Source: Thermopolyspora sp044507605 (GTDB taxonomy: Bacteria > Actinomycetota > Actinomycetes > Streptosporangiales > Streptosporangiaceae). Taken from it: a DNA stretch of 64,000 nucleotides. The stretch lies in assembly GCA_044507605.1 (NCBI GenBank), contig JBIQJI010000006.1, positions 88,560 through 152,559 on the forward strand, read 5' to 3'. Made by a program: the position numbers and the translations under genes. The notes below the pieces were generated by a model that worked only from the letters and a program-made list of their open reading frames with translations, did not search any database and was not told where the DNA came from. Below are positions 1 through 7,899 of the stretch, piece after piece (position 1 is the first letter of the stretch; every line of letters starts with the position of its first letter).

Positions 1-1227
1 CACGCGCCGGACGCCCGTGCCGGTGGTGAGGGGGAGGTCGGGCACCAGGCGGCCCACCAGGGGGTGGTCGCCGCCGCCATAGGGCCGGTCGGAGCCGTGC
101 AGCAGCGTGGCGAGGTGACGCAGGGGCTGCTCGTAGGCGAACAGGTCGGTGAGCAGGCCGCGCAGGGCCTCACCCTCCGCACCCGACAGGCGGTCGAGCG
201 CCGCCTGGGCGCGGGTCTGCGCCAGGGCGCTCTCGGCGACGGGGCGGCGCTCGGCCTCGTAGGTGTCGAGCAGGTCCTTGCGGCCCTGACCGCGCAGGTG
301 GGCCGACAGCTTCCAGCCGAGGTTGGTCGCGTCGGTCATGCCCACGTTGAGGGCGGAGCCGCCGGCGGGGAACAGGTGCGCGGCGTCGCCGGCCAGGAAC
401 ACCCGCCCCGCCCGGTACCGGTCGGCCAGCCGGGCCTGTGAGACGGTGCTCGACAGCCAGATCGGCTCGCCCAGCGGCAGGTCGCGGCCGAGCACCCTGC
501 GCACGGCCGCCTCGAACTCGGCGAGCGTGACCTCGCCCGCCGGGCGGGCGCCCCGCTCGCGTACGCCCACGACGTGGACGCCCGGCTTGAGCGAGGTGAC
601 CAGGAGACGGCCACCCGCCGTGCGGTTCCAGCCGGGGCGGAGCCCTGCCAGTTCGACGCTCTCGAAGATGCCGGTCTGCGTGCCGGTGGTGAAGTGGCCG
701 AGGCGCAGCACCTCGTCGTCCGTCGTGCCGGGGAAGCCGATACCGGCGAGCTCCCGGACCCGGCTGCGGCCGCCGTCGCAGCCCACGGCGAAGCGGGCGC
801 GCAGCCCGAACCCCGCGCCTTCGACCGTCACGCCGGTCTCGTCCTGGGCGAGCGAGGTCGCCTCGTGGCCCCACCGGACCCGCACGCCGAGCTCGGCTGC
901 GCGCTCGCCCAGCAGCCGCTCCAGGCGGGGCTGCTGGATCATCAGCATGCGCAGCGGGATGTCGTCCAGGCCGGCGAAGCGCAGCGGGACCGAGCCGAAC
1001 GGAAAGCCCGGCGGGGTGCCGAAGAACGGGCTGCCGGCGGCGAGCCGCTCCAGCAGGCCGCGGTGGTCCAGCAGGTCGATGATCTGCCCGCCGAGCCCGT
1101 TGGCCTTGGGCAGGTCGCCCGGCTCGGATCGGCTGTCGAGTACGACCGGGGTCACCCCGGTGAGGGCCAGTTCGCAGGCCAGCATGAGCCCGACCGGGCC
1201 CGCTCCGATGATCACAATGTCGTCCAT
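1..1227 (-). CDS. FAD-dependent aromatic-type monooxygenase, 3' end cut off by window edge
   Basis: Class A flavoprotein monooxygenase (PHBH fold) expected to hydroxylate an aromatic or polyketide-like substrate with NAD(P)H and O2; the substrate cannot be told. 409 codons are present and the frame runs off the window start. The N-terminus carries the FAD dinucleotide motif GAGPVG (residues 8-13). A DG-type motif GCDGGRSRVRELAG lies near residues 150-163, and the second FAD motif RVFLAGDAAHLFPAGG near 275-290. The ATG at 1227 is preceded by no Shine-Dalgarno but sits 7 bases after a -10-like TAGCCT, so a leaderless transcript is likely. The gene is divergent from the small HTH gene and shares its palindromic promoter. 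FAD fold certain; substrate unknown. Confidence 0.88.
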   Translation of the reverse strand, partial: MDDIVIIGAGPVGLMLACELALTGVTPVVLDSRSEPGDLPKANGLGGQIIDLLDHRGLLERLAAGSPFFGTPPGFPFGSVPLRFAGLDDIPLRMLMIQQPRLERLLGERAAELGVRVRWGHEATSLAQDETGVTVEGAGFGLRARFAVGCDGGRSRVRELAGIGFPGTTDDEVLRLGHFTTGTQTGIFESVELAGLRPGWNRTAGGRLLVTSLKPGVHVVGVRERGARPAGEVTLAEFEAAVRRVLGRDLPLGEPIWLSSTVSQARLADRYRAGRVFLAGDAAHLFPAGGSALNVGMTDATNLGWKLSAHLRGQGRKDLLDTYEAERRPVAESALAQTRAQAALDRLSGAEGEALRGLLTDLFAYEQPLRHLATLLHGSDRPYGGGDHPLVGRLVPDLPLTTGTGVRRV

Positions 1228-1278
1228 GGCTGTCAGGCTAGATTGACACAATCTCGGCTGTCAATCTAAACTGACGGC
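1228..1278. promoter_or_regulatory. Symmetric divergent leaderless promoter and operator
   Basis: An inverted repeat TAGATTGACA (1239-1248) / TGTCAATCTA (1259-1268) is extended by matching GTCAG (1232-1236) and CTGAC (1271-1275). Each arm contains a perfect TTGACA -35. Rightward: TTGACA 1243-1248, 18-base spacer, TAAACT 1267-1272, ATG at 1279. Leftward: TTGACA 1264-1259, 18-base spacer, TAGCCT 1240-1235, ATG at 1227. Both starts fall 6-7 bases after the -10, as expected for leaderless mRNAs. A protein bound to the palindrome would cover both -35 boxes and silence both genes. Confidence 0.7.
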
Positions 1279-1482
1279 ATGGACCTGGACGAACTGTCCG
1301 AGCGCATCCGGTCGGCCGACCCCGCCGTAGGGCTGCGCGCCGTGGGCGCGCTGCACCGGCTGGCCGAGCAGGTGGAGGCCGTCTCCGTGGCCCTGGCCAG
1401 GGAGCAGGGCTGGACCTGGGAGCAGATCGGCGACGCGCTCGGCATGTCACGGCAGTCGGCGCACGCCAAGTACGGAAAGTGA
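1279..1482 (+). CDS. 67-residue helix-turn-helix protein
   Basis: Very small protein with an amphipathic N-terminal helix (about residues 16-42) and a C-terminal helix-turn-helix, TWEQIGDALGMSRQSAHAKY (46-65), ending two residues later. No effector domain is present. Such mini-HTH proteins commonly precede stand-alone Clp N-domain genes in actinomycetes, as here (10 bases to the next gene). It starts at the leaderless position of the divergent promoter. It may bind the palindrome just upstream and control itself, the ClpN partner and the monooxygenase; that role is inferred. It is short enough to be missed by gene finders, but spacing, codon bias and the following ribosome site support it. 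Confidence 0.75.
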   Translation: MDLDELSERIRSADPAVGLRAVGALHRLAEQVEAVSVALAREQGWTWEQIGDALGMSRQSAHAKYGK

Positions 1483-1491
1483 GGAATCGTG

Positions 1492-1968
1492 ATGCTGGGC
1501 AGCGAGAAGAGCCCGTTCGCGGTGGCCGTGAAGGCCGCCGCCGAGGAGGCCCGGCGGCGCGGTGACCGGCGCATCGGCACCGAGCACCTCCTCCTCGGCC
1601 TGCTGCACGGCGACGGCTCCGTGGGCGCCCGCACACTGGGCGTCGACGTCGCCGCCGCCCGGGCGGCCCTGGCCGAGCTGGACGCCGAGGCCCTGCGCGC
1701 CATCGGTTTGAACCTGGGTGAGGCGCCCACGGCCCGGCCGCGCCGCCACCCGGCGGTCCCGGCCACCGCGCTCACCACCAGCGCCAGAGCGGCCGTCAAC
1801 CAGGCGATCAAGACGACCACCCGGAAGGACAGGAGCACCAGGGGCCCCGCCCAGCTCCTCCTCGCCCTCCTCGACCAGCGGCGCCCCGACCCGGTGGCCG
1901 ACCTCCTGGACCATCTCCACGTCGACCGCGCCGCCGCCCGCGCCGCCCTCGCCCAGGGCGCCCGCTAG
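1492..1968 (+). CDS. Stand-alone Clp N-terminal (ClpN) repeat protein
   Basis: 158-residue protein made of two Clp N-type repeats and nothing else. The first contains RRIGTEHLLLGLLHGDGSVG (about 26-45), the second GPAQLLLALLDQRRPDPVADLL-like sequence near 121-142. In ClpA/ClpC this double repeat docks adaptors and substrates, but here no AAA+ ATPase follows. The product could be an adaptor or decoy for a Clp unfoldase, or simply a peptide-binding module. GAGGA at 1481-1485 sits 6 bases before ATG 1492, better than the alternative GTG at 1489. It is translationally close to the mini-HTH gene and probably co-transcribed with it. Family assignment solid, function unknown. Confidence 0.8.
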   Translation: MLGSEKSPFAVAVKAAAEEARRRGDRRIGTEHLLLGLLHGDGSVGARTLGVDVAAARAALAELDAEALRAIGLNLGEAPTARPRRHPAVPATALTTSARAAVNQAIKTTTRKDRSTRGPAQLLLALLDQRRPDPVADLLDHLHVDRAAARAALAQGAR

Positions 1969-2062
1969 GAACGGCGCGGAGCGGTCGTTCCCGGGGCGTG
2001 GGCCGCCGTGTCCGGCGGGCGCGGGCGGCCGCCCGGTGCGCCGCGGCCGCTCGACCGGCCGG

Positions 2063-2422
2063 TCAGCCGGTGAAGCGGATCTTCGCGCCCTTGCTCGTGA
2101 TGTCCAGCACGCGGAAGTTCAGGTCGGCCGGGCCGCCGGAGATGCTGCCGCTGCCGCCCTCGCCGAGGTACGTCGCGACGTTGGGCCCCAGCACGACGAT
2201 CGTGTCGGCGTCGTATCTGGCGACGCGCACCCAGCTCAGGCCGTACCTCTTGGCGACGTGGAACCGCACCGGCTTCCTGAAGGTGAAGGTGCACTTCCCG
2301 TCGTAGCACCCCCGCAGGGTGCGCTTGGCCGTGGTCGCGGCGGCGGGGGTCGCGGTGAGGGCCGGAGCCGCCACTGCGGCACAGCACGCGATGGTCAGGG
2401 CGGCGATGATCTTGCGACGCAT
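2063..2422 (-). CDS. Small secreted protein, unknown function
   Basis: 119 residues with a classical Sec signal peptide: basic start MRRK, a hydrophobic stretch (5-24) and a likely cleavage after ATPAAA (about 24-29). The mature part is about 90 residues, basic and beta-rich in look, with a cysteine pair C39/C44 (GCYDGKC) likely to form a disulfide. I do not recognise a family. Start chosen at ATG 2422 because AAGGAGA lies 6 bases upstream. The gene converges with the ClpN gene and is followed by no obvious terminator. An inverted repeat ACAAG-TCC-CTTGT at 2474-2486 lies in its upstream region and may be regulatory. Confidence 0.7.
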   Translation of the reverse strand: MRRKIIAALTIACCAAVAAPALTATPAAATTAKRTLRGCYDGKCTFTFRKPVRFHVAKRYGLSWVRVARYDADTIVVLGPNVATYLGEGGSGSISGGPADLNFRVLDITSKGAKIRFTG

Positions 2423-2692
2423 GAGGTCTCCTTCTTCGGTTCCACGGCCCGTGTGGCCGTCCGGCACGTGATGACAAGTCCCTTGTACCGCAGACGGATC
2501 GGGAGGGGTCCCGGCGTCGCTCGCGGCCCCCCGCCGGAAGGGCCGTGCGGATCCACGGCGGCAGCGGTTACAGTCACGGCGTCGCGGTCGGGAGCCACCG
2601 CGACGCCCGGCTCCGCCACGGCCACGAGGAGACCAGCGAGGTGCAGAAGTGAGCATTGCCCAGCGGCTGCCGCGTCAGGCGCAGGACCGGCG

Positions 2693-3436
2693 ATGAGCGG
2701 CCTGCTCGACGGGCGCGCCGCCGTCGTCACGGGCGGGGCGCAGGGCATCGGGTTCGCCATCGCCGCCCTGTTCGTGGCCGAGGGCGCCAGGGTCGTCATC
2801 GGCGACCTCGACCGGGCCGCCCTCGACCGTGCCGCCGAGGCCCTCGGCGGGCCGTCGAAGGCCGTGGGCGCGGGGTGCGACGTGCGTGACCGGGCCCAGG
2901 TCGAGGCGCTGCTGCGGCGCTGCGGCGACGCGTTCGGGTCCGTGGACGTGCTGGTCAACAACGCCGGCATCACCCGCGACTCCAGCCTGCACAAGATGAC
3001 CGAGCAGCAGTTCGACGACGTCATCGCCGTGCACCTCAAGGGCTGCTGGAACGGCCTGCGCGCGGCCGCGCCGATCATGCGCGAGCAGCGCGGCGGCGCG
3101 ATCGTCAACATGTCGTCCATCTCCGGCAAGGCCGGCAACTTCGGCCAGACCAACTACTCGGCGGCCAAGGCCGGCATCGTCGGCATGACCAAGGCCGCCG
3201 CCAAGGAGCTCGCCCCGCGCGGCGTGCGCGTCAACGCCATCCAGCCCGGCCTGATCCGCACCGCGATGACCGCCGCCATGCCCGGCCACGTACGCGAGGC
3301 CAAGGTGCGGGAGATCCCCCTGGGCCGCATCGGCGAGCCCGAGGAGGTCGCCAAGGTCGCGCTGTTCCTCGCCTCCGACCTGTCCAGCTACGTCACCGGC
3401 ACCGTGATCGAGGTGACCGGCGGCAGACTGATGTGA
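2693..3436 (+). CDS. SDR family oxidoreductase, FabG-like
   Basis: 247-residue classical short-chain dehydrogenase/reductase. It has the nucleotide motif TGGAQGIG (residues 13-20), an Asp at the end of beta-2 (GDLD) suggesting NAD preference, the NNAG motif, and the catalytic Ser142, Tyr155 and Lys159 (YSAAK). The C-terminal TGTVIEVTGGRLM is typical of 3-oxoacyl-ACP reductase-like members, but the isolated location, with no other fatty acid or polyketide genes, argues against housekeeping FabG. The substrate is probably a 3-hydroxyacyl or related alcohol. The ATG at 2693 has only a weak upstream ribosome site. Monocistronic by appearance, ending 154 bases before the peptide transporter gene. 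Confidence 0.85.
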   Translation: MSGLLDGRAAVVTGGAQGIGFAIAALFVAEGARVVIGDLDRAALDRAAEALGGPSKAVGAGCDVRDRAQVEALLRRCGDAFGSVDVLVNNAGITRDSSLHKMTEQQFDDVIAVHLKGCWNGLRAAAPIMREQRGGAIVNMSSISGKAGNFGQTNYSAAKAGIVGMTKAAAKELAPRGVRVNAIQPGLIRTAMTAAMPGHVREAKVREIPLGRIGEPEEVAKVALFLASDLSSYVTGTVIEVTGGRLM

Positions 3437-3590
3437 CCCGCCCCGCATCGTCTCTGTATCGTGTCTGCGCAGGTCAGCGGCCCTGTGCACCGTCGTGGCG
3501 CGGGTAGCCTGGTGCCGCCTGCGCGCACGGCCGGCCCCGGCGCGCGTGGCCTGACAGCGACGAGGTTCGAGGGACCGGGGGGCCTTCTGC

Positions 3591-5063
3591 ATGAGCGTCA
3601 AGCTCGGCGACAGCACACAGGAAAAGACGTTCTTCGGCCATCCGCGCGGCCTGGCGACGCTCTTCATGACGGAGATGTGGGAGCGGTTCAGCTTCTACGG
3701 CCTGCGCGCGATCCTGGTCTTGTTCATGGTGGCCTCCCCGGCCACCGGAGGCCTGGGACTGACCGATCAGACGGCGACGGCGCTCGTCGGCATCTACGGC
3801 GCGTTCATCTACCTGGCGGCCCTGCCGGGCGGCTGGATCGCCGACCGCGTCCTGGGCGCGCGGCGCTCGGTGCTCTGCGGCGGCACGATCATCATGTGCG
3901 GCCATATCAGCATGGCCGTGCCGGTGGGCGGCGCGGCCTTCGTCTGGCTCGGCCTGATCCTCATCGGCCTCGGCACCGGGCTGCTCAAGCCCAACATGCC
4001 CAGCATGGTCGGCCGGCTCTACCCCGCCGACGCCGACGCCCGCCGCGACGCCGGCTTCTCCATCTTCTACCTGGGCATCAACATCGGCGCCTTCATCGCG
4101 CCGTACGTCGTCGGCACCCTGGCCTCCGGCGACCGCTGGCATCTGGGATTCGGCGCGGCGGCCGTCGGCATGGCGTTCGGCCTGGCCCAGTACGTCAGGG
4201 GCGGGCGCCACCTGGGCGACGCCGGCGTGCGGCCCGAGCACCGGCTGACGACCGCCGAGCGGCGGCGTTTCGGCAGGATCGGCCTGGGGTCGGCCGCGGC
4301 CGTCGCGGTGGTCCTGCCCGGCTGGGCCGTCACCGGCACCTTCACCTTGGACCGTTTCACCGCGGCCCTGACCGTCGCCATCGTCCTGGTGCCCATCGGC
4401 TACTTCGCGTACATGCTGCTCGGCGGCCACGGCCTGGAACCCGGCGAACGCTCCCGGCTGATCGCCTACATCTGGCTGTTCGCCGCCGCCTCCGTCTTCT
4501 GGATGATCTACGACCTGGCGCCCAGCGTGCTCAACCTGTTCGCGCAGCAGCGCACGAACCTGTCCCTGTTCGGCGTCCGGTTCCCGGCCAGCGTCACCCA
4601 GTCGTTCAACCCGCTGTTCATTCTCATCTTCGTGCCGGTCTTCGCCTGGCTGTGGGTGCGGCTCGGCGACCGGGTGAGCGTGGGCCAGAAGTTCGCGTTC
4701 GCCCTGGTCGTGATCGGCCTGAGCTTCGTGCTGATGTCGCTGGCGGCGGCCCAGAACGGCAAGATCTCCATCTGGTGGCTCGTGGCCGTCTACCTGATCC
4801 AGGTCTTCGGCGAGCTGTCCCTCAGCCCGGTGGGCCTCTCCGTCACCACCAGGCTCGCCCCCCGCGCGTTCCGCAGCCAGATGCTCGGCGTGTGGTACCT
4901 CTCCTTCGCGGTCGGCGACGCCGTGGGCGGCCAGACCCTGCGCCTGCAAGACCACGTCTCCGCGCCCGCCTACTACCTGATCCTCGCCTTGGTCGCCGTC
5001 GCCGCGGGCCTCATCCTGCTGACGCTCGACCGCCGCCTCCGCGCCCTGCTCGCCGACGCCTGA
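3591..5063 (+). CDS. POT/PTR family proton-coupled peptide transporter
   Basis: 490-residue inner membrane symporter with about 14 hydrophobic helices. The family signature ExxER is present as E28-R32 in TEMWERFSFYG, followed by the conserved FYG, and a GTGLLKPNMPSMVG segment on the fourth helix typical of DtpT-like proteins. It should import di- and tripeptides with protons. Length is normal for bacterial POTs. Upstream (3447-3467) are two copies of ATCGTSTCTG spaced 11 bases apart, possibly a regulator site. It ends 7 bases before the stop of the oppositely oriented MarR gene. No peptidase genes are adjacent. Confidence 0.9.
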   Translation: MSVKLGDSTQEKTFFGHPRGLATLFMTEMWERFSFYGLRAILVLFMVASPATGGLGLTDQTATALVGIYGAFIYLAALPGGWIADRVLGARRSVLCGGTIIMCGHISMAVPVGGAAFVWLGLILIGLGTGLLKPNMPSMVGRLYPADADARRDAGFSIFYLGINIGAFIAPYVVGTLASGDRWHLGFGAAAVGMAFGLAQYVRGGRHLGDAGVRPEHRLTTAERRRFGRIGLGSAAAVAVVLPGWAVTGTFTLDRFTAALTVAIVLVPIGYFAYMLLGGHGLEPGERSRLIAYIWLFAAASVFWMIYDLAPSVLNLFAQQRTNLSLFGVRFPASVTQSFNPLFILIFVPVFAWLWVRLGDRVSVGQKFAFALVVIGLSFVLMSLAAAQNGKISIWWLVAVYLIQVFGELSLSPVGLSVTTRLAPRAFRSQMLGVWYLSFAVGDAVGGQTLRLQDHVSAPAYYLILALVAVAAGLILLTLDRRLRALLADA

Positions 5064-5070
5064 CGGGCCC

Positions 5071-5628
5071 TCACCCCGTGCGCGGCGGGCGACCCTCGCC
5101 CGGGCCGTCCGCCGCAGGCCGGCCGGACACGGCGGACATGTCGCGGACGAAGCGGGCGAGCAGGCGCGCCAGGGCCGCTCGGTCGGCGGGGGTCCAGGCG
5201 GCGGTCGCCTCGGCTATGACGCCTCGGCGGAAGGCGCGGATGCGGGCGAGGGCGTCGTGGCCCTCGCCGGTGAGGGCGAGCCGGGACCGGCGGCCGTCGC
5301 GCTGATCGGCCTGTCTGTAGAGCAGTCCGGCTTCGAGGGCCTGGGCGGCGAGCCTGCTGGCACGGGGCTGGTCGACGCCGAGCAGGGCCGCGGCTTCGGT
5401 GACGGTCGGGCTCTGGTCGCGTTCGGCCGCCCCGGCCACCGCGTCGAGCAGTTCGAAGACGGCGTCGGGGAGCGAAGCGTGCGTGCCCTCGCGCAGGCCG
5501 CGCCGCCTGGACAGCCTGGCCAGGGCGCGGCCGGTCTGGGCTCGGCGGATGGACACCAGGGCCGCTTCGATCCGGGCCACCGGCTCCGTCTCGTGCCGGT
5601 CGCCGTCAGGGCCCGGGTTGACCGCCAC
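5071..5628 (-). CDS. MarR family transcriptional regulator
   Basis: 185 residues with a winged helix-turn-helix: recognition region SPTVTEAAALLGVDQPRASR (about 78-97), followed by a wing containing RRSRLALTGEG. The GTG at 5628 is chosen because GGAG lies 5 bases before it; ATG codons nearby are in another frame. The gene is divergent from a second winged-helix regulator, and a short palindrome CATGTA-ATTC-TACATG lies between them. MarR proteins usually repress neighbouring transport or detoxification genes in response to small phenolic ligands. The convergent POT transporter is not in its operon. Target unknown. Confidence 0.82.
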   Translation of the reverse strand: MAVNPGPDGDRHETEPVARIEAALVSIRRAQTGRALARLSRRRGLREGTHASLPDAVFELLDAVAGAAERDQSPTVTEAAALLGVDQPRASRLAAQALEAGLLYRQADQRDGRRSRLALTGEGHDALARIRAFRRGVIAEATAAWTPADRAALARLLARFVRDMSAVSGRPAADGPGEGRPPRTG

Positions 5629-5659
5629 ATCAGCTCCATTGCATACTCGCCGACAACTA

Positions 5660-5675
5660 CATGTAATTCTACATG
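5660..5675. promoter_or_regulatory. Palindrome between divergent MarR-type genes
   Basis: CATGTA (5660-5665), spacer ATTC, TACATG (5670-5675), in the 63-base gap between two divergent regulator genes and in a locally AT-rich patch. Size and symmetry fit a MarR dimer site that could control both genes; which of the two binds is not known. Confidence 0.5.
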
Positions 5676-5691
5676 GAAATGGCGGGCCGTG

Positions 5692-6156
5692 ATGGAAGCG
5701 CCCAAGCCGCTGGGATACTGGCTCAAGCACCTGCACAATCTGCTCGAAGAGTACTTCGAACGCGACCTCGCCGATCTCGGTCTCACCCGTCGGCAGTGGC
5801 AGATCCTCAACACGCTCAGCCGGGGCGAACGCACCGCCGACGACCTCCGAGAGGCCCTCGCCCCGTTCTGGACCCCGGGCGAACCCGACTTCGAAACGGC
5901 GCTGGGAGAGGCGACGCACCGGGGCTGGACGACGCCGGGCCGGGCGGGCGCGACCATCGCCCTCAGCGAGGCGGGCCGTGCCACGCACGCCCGCATGGCC
6001 GAGCGCGTCGCCCGGACCCGGGAAACGGTCATGTCCGGCCTCGCACCGGAGCGGTACGCCGCGGTCGTCGACACTCTGGCGACCATGGCGACCAACGTCG
6101 AGACCGCCCTCGCCGCGCCGGCGGGCCGGTCCGGCGCGGGGGACGGCCGTTCCTGA
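5692..6156 (+). CDS. Winged-helix (MarR-like) regulator
   Basis: 154 residues. The N-terminal helix PLGYWLKHLHNLLEEYFERD resembles the dimerisation start of MarR proteins. A winged helix follows: LTRRQWQILNTLSRGERTAD (about 30-50), a recognition helix around ALAPFWTPGEPDFETALGEA, then a wing. The loop FWTPGEPD and a short recognition segment are unusual for MarR, so it belongs to a divergent subgroup that often annotates only as MarR. No strong ribosome site is seen before ATG 5692. It is divergent from the other MarR gene across the palindrome at 5660-5675. The target is not evident; no co-transcribed gene follows, and a hairpin terminator lies downstream. Confidence 0.75.
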   Translation: MEAPKPLGYWLKHLHNLLEEYFERDLADLGLTRRQWQILNTLSRGERTADDLREALAPFWTPGEPDFETALGEATHRGWTTPGRAGATIALSEAGRATHARMAERVARTRETVMSGLAPERYAAVVDTLATMATNVETALAAPAGRSGAGDGRS

Positions 6157-6280
6157 CCGGGCATCACCGGGCGCCGGCGCCGCCCTTCGCGGGCCCGCCG
6201 GCCCGCTGAGTGCCCGCGGGCGCGAGCGGCGGAGAGCACGAGCGGCGAGGCGATGGCGCGCCCGGCCCCGGAACGGCGAA

Positions 6281-6307
6281 GGCCCCGCCGAAAGACTCGG
6301 CGGGGCC
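6281..6307. terminator. Bidirectional hairpin terminator
   Basis: Perfect 11-bp stem (6281-6291 with 6297-6307; arm GGCCCCGCCGA) and a 5-base loop, lying between the convergent MarR-like gene and the GH10 xylanase gene. No U-tract, as is common for actinomycete terminators. Confidence 0.7.
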
Positions 6308-6367
6308 CAGGTCATGCCGTGTGCAGGTGCGCTGCCGCGCGTCGGCATTGACGGTCAGCGCGGGTGG

Positions 6368-7594
6368 TCACGGTCGGTGCGGGTGGTGACCCCGCGTCGG
6401 GTGCTGCGGGATGCGCTTGCCCACGTACGGCGGCCCGGCGAGGACCAGGGCGGCCTTGACCTGCTGATAGGCCCGCTTGGGCTGGTAGTTCTCGTCGTAC
6501 AGGTTGGCCATGCCCTCGTCGGCGAACGTGCCCGGCACCCAGGAGTGCTTGTCGGTGAAGCCCCACACCGTGTACGACAGGCAGTGCCGGTTGAGCAGGC
6601 AGGCCTCCATCAGCACGCTGTAGTCCGACGCCTGCGCCTGCAGACGCGGGTTGATCTCGTTGGAGTCGCCGGCCTTCACCGCGTCGGTGATCTGGCTGCG
6701 CACGTCCACCTCGGTGAAGGCGGTGGCGAGGCCGAGGTCGGTGAACGCCTTGAGGGTCTCGGCCACCTGGAAGGTGTCGAAGTTGCCGTACTGCGTGCCG
6801 AGGTGCCCCTGGCTGCCCAGCCCGTCGATCGGGACGCCTTCGGCGCGCAGCTTCTTGATCATGTTGTAGACGTACCACACCTTGTCGGACGGGCCCTTGT
6901 CGCCGAACGCTTCGAGGTTGTAGTCGTTGTAGAACAGCAGGGCGTTCGGGTCGGCCGCGCGGGCCCAGCGGAACGCGTCGGCGATGTAGCTCTCACCGAG
7001 GTGCTCGGCCCAGAAGCCCTTGAGGTGGATCTCCGGCGGGCTGTCCCACGGGTCGCTGACGGCCTCGTTCACCACGTCCCACTGCCAGATCTTGCCTTTG
7101 AAATGTTTCACGACCGTGGTGATGTGGTCGCGCAGGATGGTGCGCAGTTCGTCGTTGCTGATCGAGCCGTCCGCGACGCCGTCGGTCAGCCACTTGGGCA
7201 GCTGGTTCATCCACACGAGCACGTGTCCCCGCACACGCTGGTGGTGCTGCTGCGCGAACCGCACCAGCTCGTCGGCCGGCCCCCAGTTGTACTTGCCGCG
7301 CTCCGGCTCCAGGACCTCCCACTTCATGACGTTCTCTGCGGTCACCGTGGAGAACTGCGAGGCCACGAGCTCGCGGTACTTCGGGTCGGAGCTGTCGTCC
7401 AGCGCGTCCATGTCGACGGCGGTTCCGATGGCGAGGCCGTGGCGGGCGCCGAGGGCCTGCAGGCTCTGGTCGTCGGGGAGCCCGCCGCCGGGGCCGTGCC
7501 CGGGCGAGTTGGTGGCGGACGCGGGTGCCACGCTGAGGGCGGTGACGAGCGCCACGGCCACGGCGCTGACCTGCGCGAGGCGTCTGAACCTCAT
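6368..7594 (-). CDS. Secreted GH10 endo-1,4-beta-xylanase
   Basis: 408-residue extracellular xylanase that cleaves the beta-1,4-xylan backbone. The signal peptide covers about residues 1-27 (basic RFRR, hydrophobic core, cleavage near APASA). The GH10 barrel follows directly, with general acid/base Glu177 in WDVVNEAV and nucleophile Glu295 in FTEVDVR; GHVLVWMNQLPKWL matches the active-site loop. There is no carbohydrate-binding module; the protein ends in a short His/Pro/Arg tail. ATG 7594 is preceded by AAAGGA. A GAAAGTTTC palindrome lies just upstream, similar to xylanase operators in streptomycetes. Products such as xylobiose could feed the sugar ABC importer at 9.4-12.6 kb. Confidence 0.95.
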   Translation of the reverse strand: MRFRRLAQVSAVAVALVTALSVAPASATNSPGHGPGGGLPDDQSLQALGARHGLAIGTAVDMDALDDSSDPKYRELVASQFSTVTAENVMKWEVLEPERGKYNWGPADELVRFAQQHHQRVRGHVLVWMNQLPKWLTDGVADGSISNDELRTILRDHITTVVKHFKGKIWQWDVVNEAVSDPWDSPPEIHLKGFWAEHLGESYIADAFRWARAADPNALLFYNDYNLEAFGDKGPSDKVWYVYNMIKKLRAEGVPIDGLGSQGHLGTQYGNFDTFQVAETLKAFTDLGLATAFTEVDVRSQITDAVKAGDSNEINPRLQAQASDYSVLMEACLLNRHCLSYTVWGFTDKHSWVPGTFADEGMANLYDENYQPKRAYQQVKAALVLAGPPYVGKRIPQHPTRGHHPHRP

Positions 7595-7639
7595 GAACTG
7601 TCCTTTCAGCAGGGGGGCTTTCGAAGGGCTGGAGGAACT

Positions 7640-7666
7640 GAAAGTTTCGGGGATACGCCGAAACTT
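7640..7666. promoter_or_regulatory. Xylanase-type operator upstream of GH10 gene
   Basis: AAGTTTCGG (7642-7650), 7-base spacer, CCGAAACTT (7658-7666); the left arm overlaps the self-palindrome GAAAGTTTC (7640-7648). It lies 46-72 bases before the xylanase start. Known actinomycete xylan regulators such as BxlR recognise CGAA-N-TTCG-like repeats, and GAAA-N-TTTC repeats precede xylanase genes, so repression lifted by xylobiose is plausible. The rest of the 305-base gap 7595-7899 shows nothing else I can support. Confidence 0.6.
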
Positions 7667-7899
7667 AAGGGACGCCGGTGCCTGCCGTCAATGACCATCC
7701 GCGCGAACGGGCGGTGTCCGCACCGATGCGGACCGCACCGCCGCCCGTGCCACTCCACGCGGCGGTCGCCCGGTGACCACCGCCATCGCCACGGGATTCC
7801 GCCGGGCAAGGCCACGCGGACACCCCCGGATACTTGCGCGGCCGGTGCGGAATTGCTGTGCTGGCCGGCGTCGGATGTACGTTTCACCCGGGAGCCGCC

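Noticed and set aside
2693..3436. Fatty acid synthase FabG
   Set aside because: Family fits, but no other fatty acid synthesis gene is near, and the NAD-type Asp suggests another substrate.
3474..4955. Long open frame on the minus strand opposite the peptide transporter
   Set aside because: Low-complexity Gly/Asp/His/Glu-rich translation without motifs; mirror of a GC-biased real gene on the plus strand.
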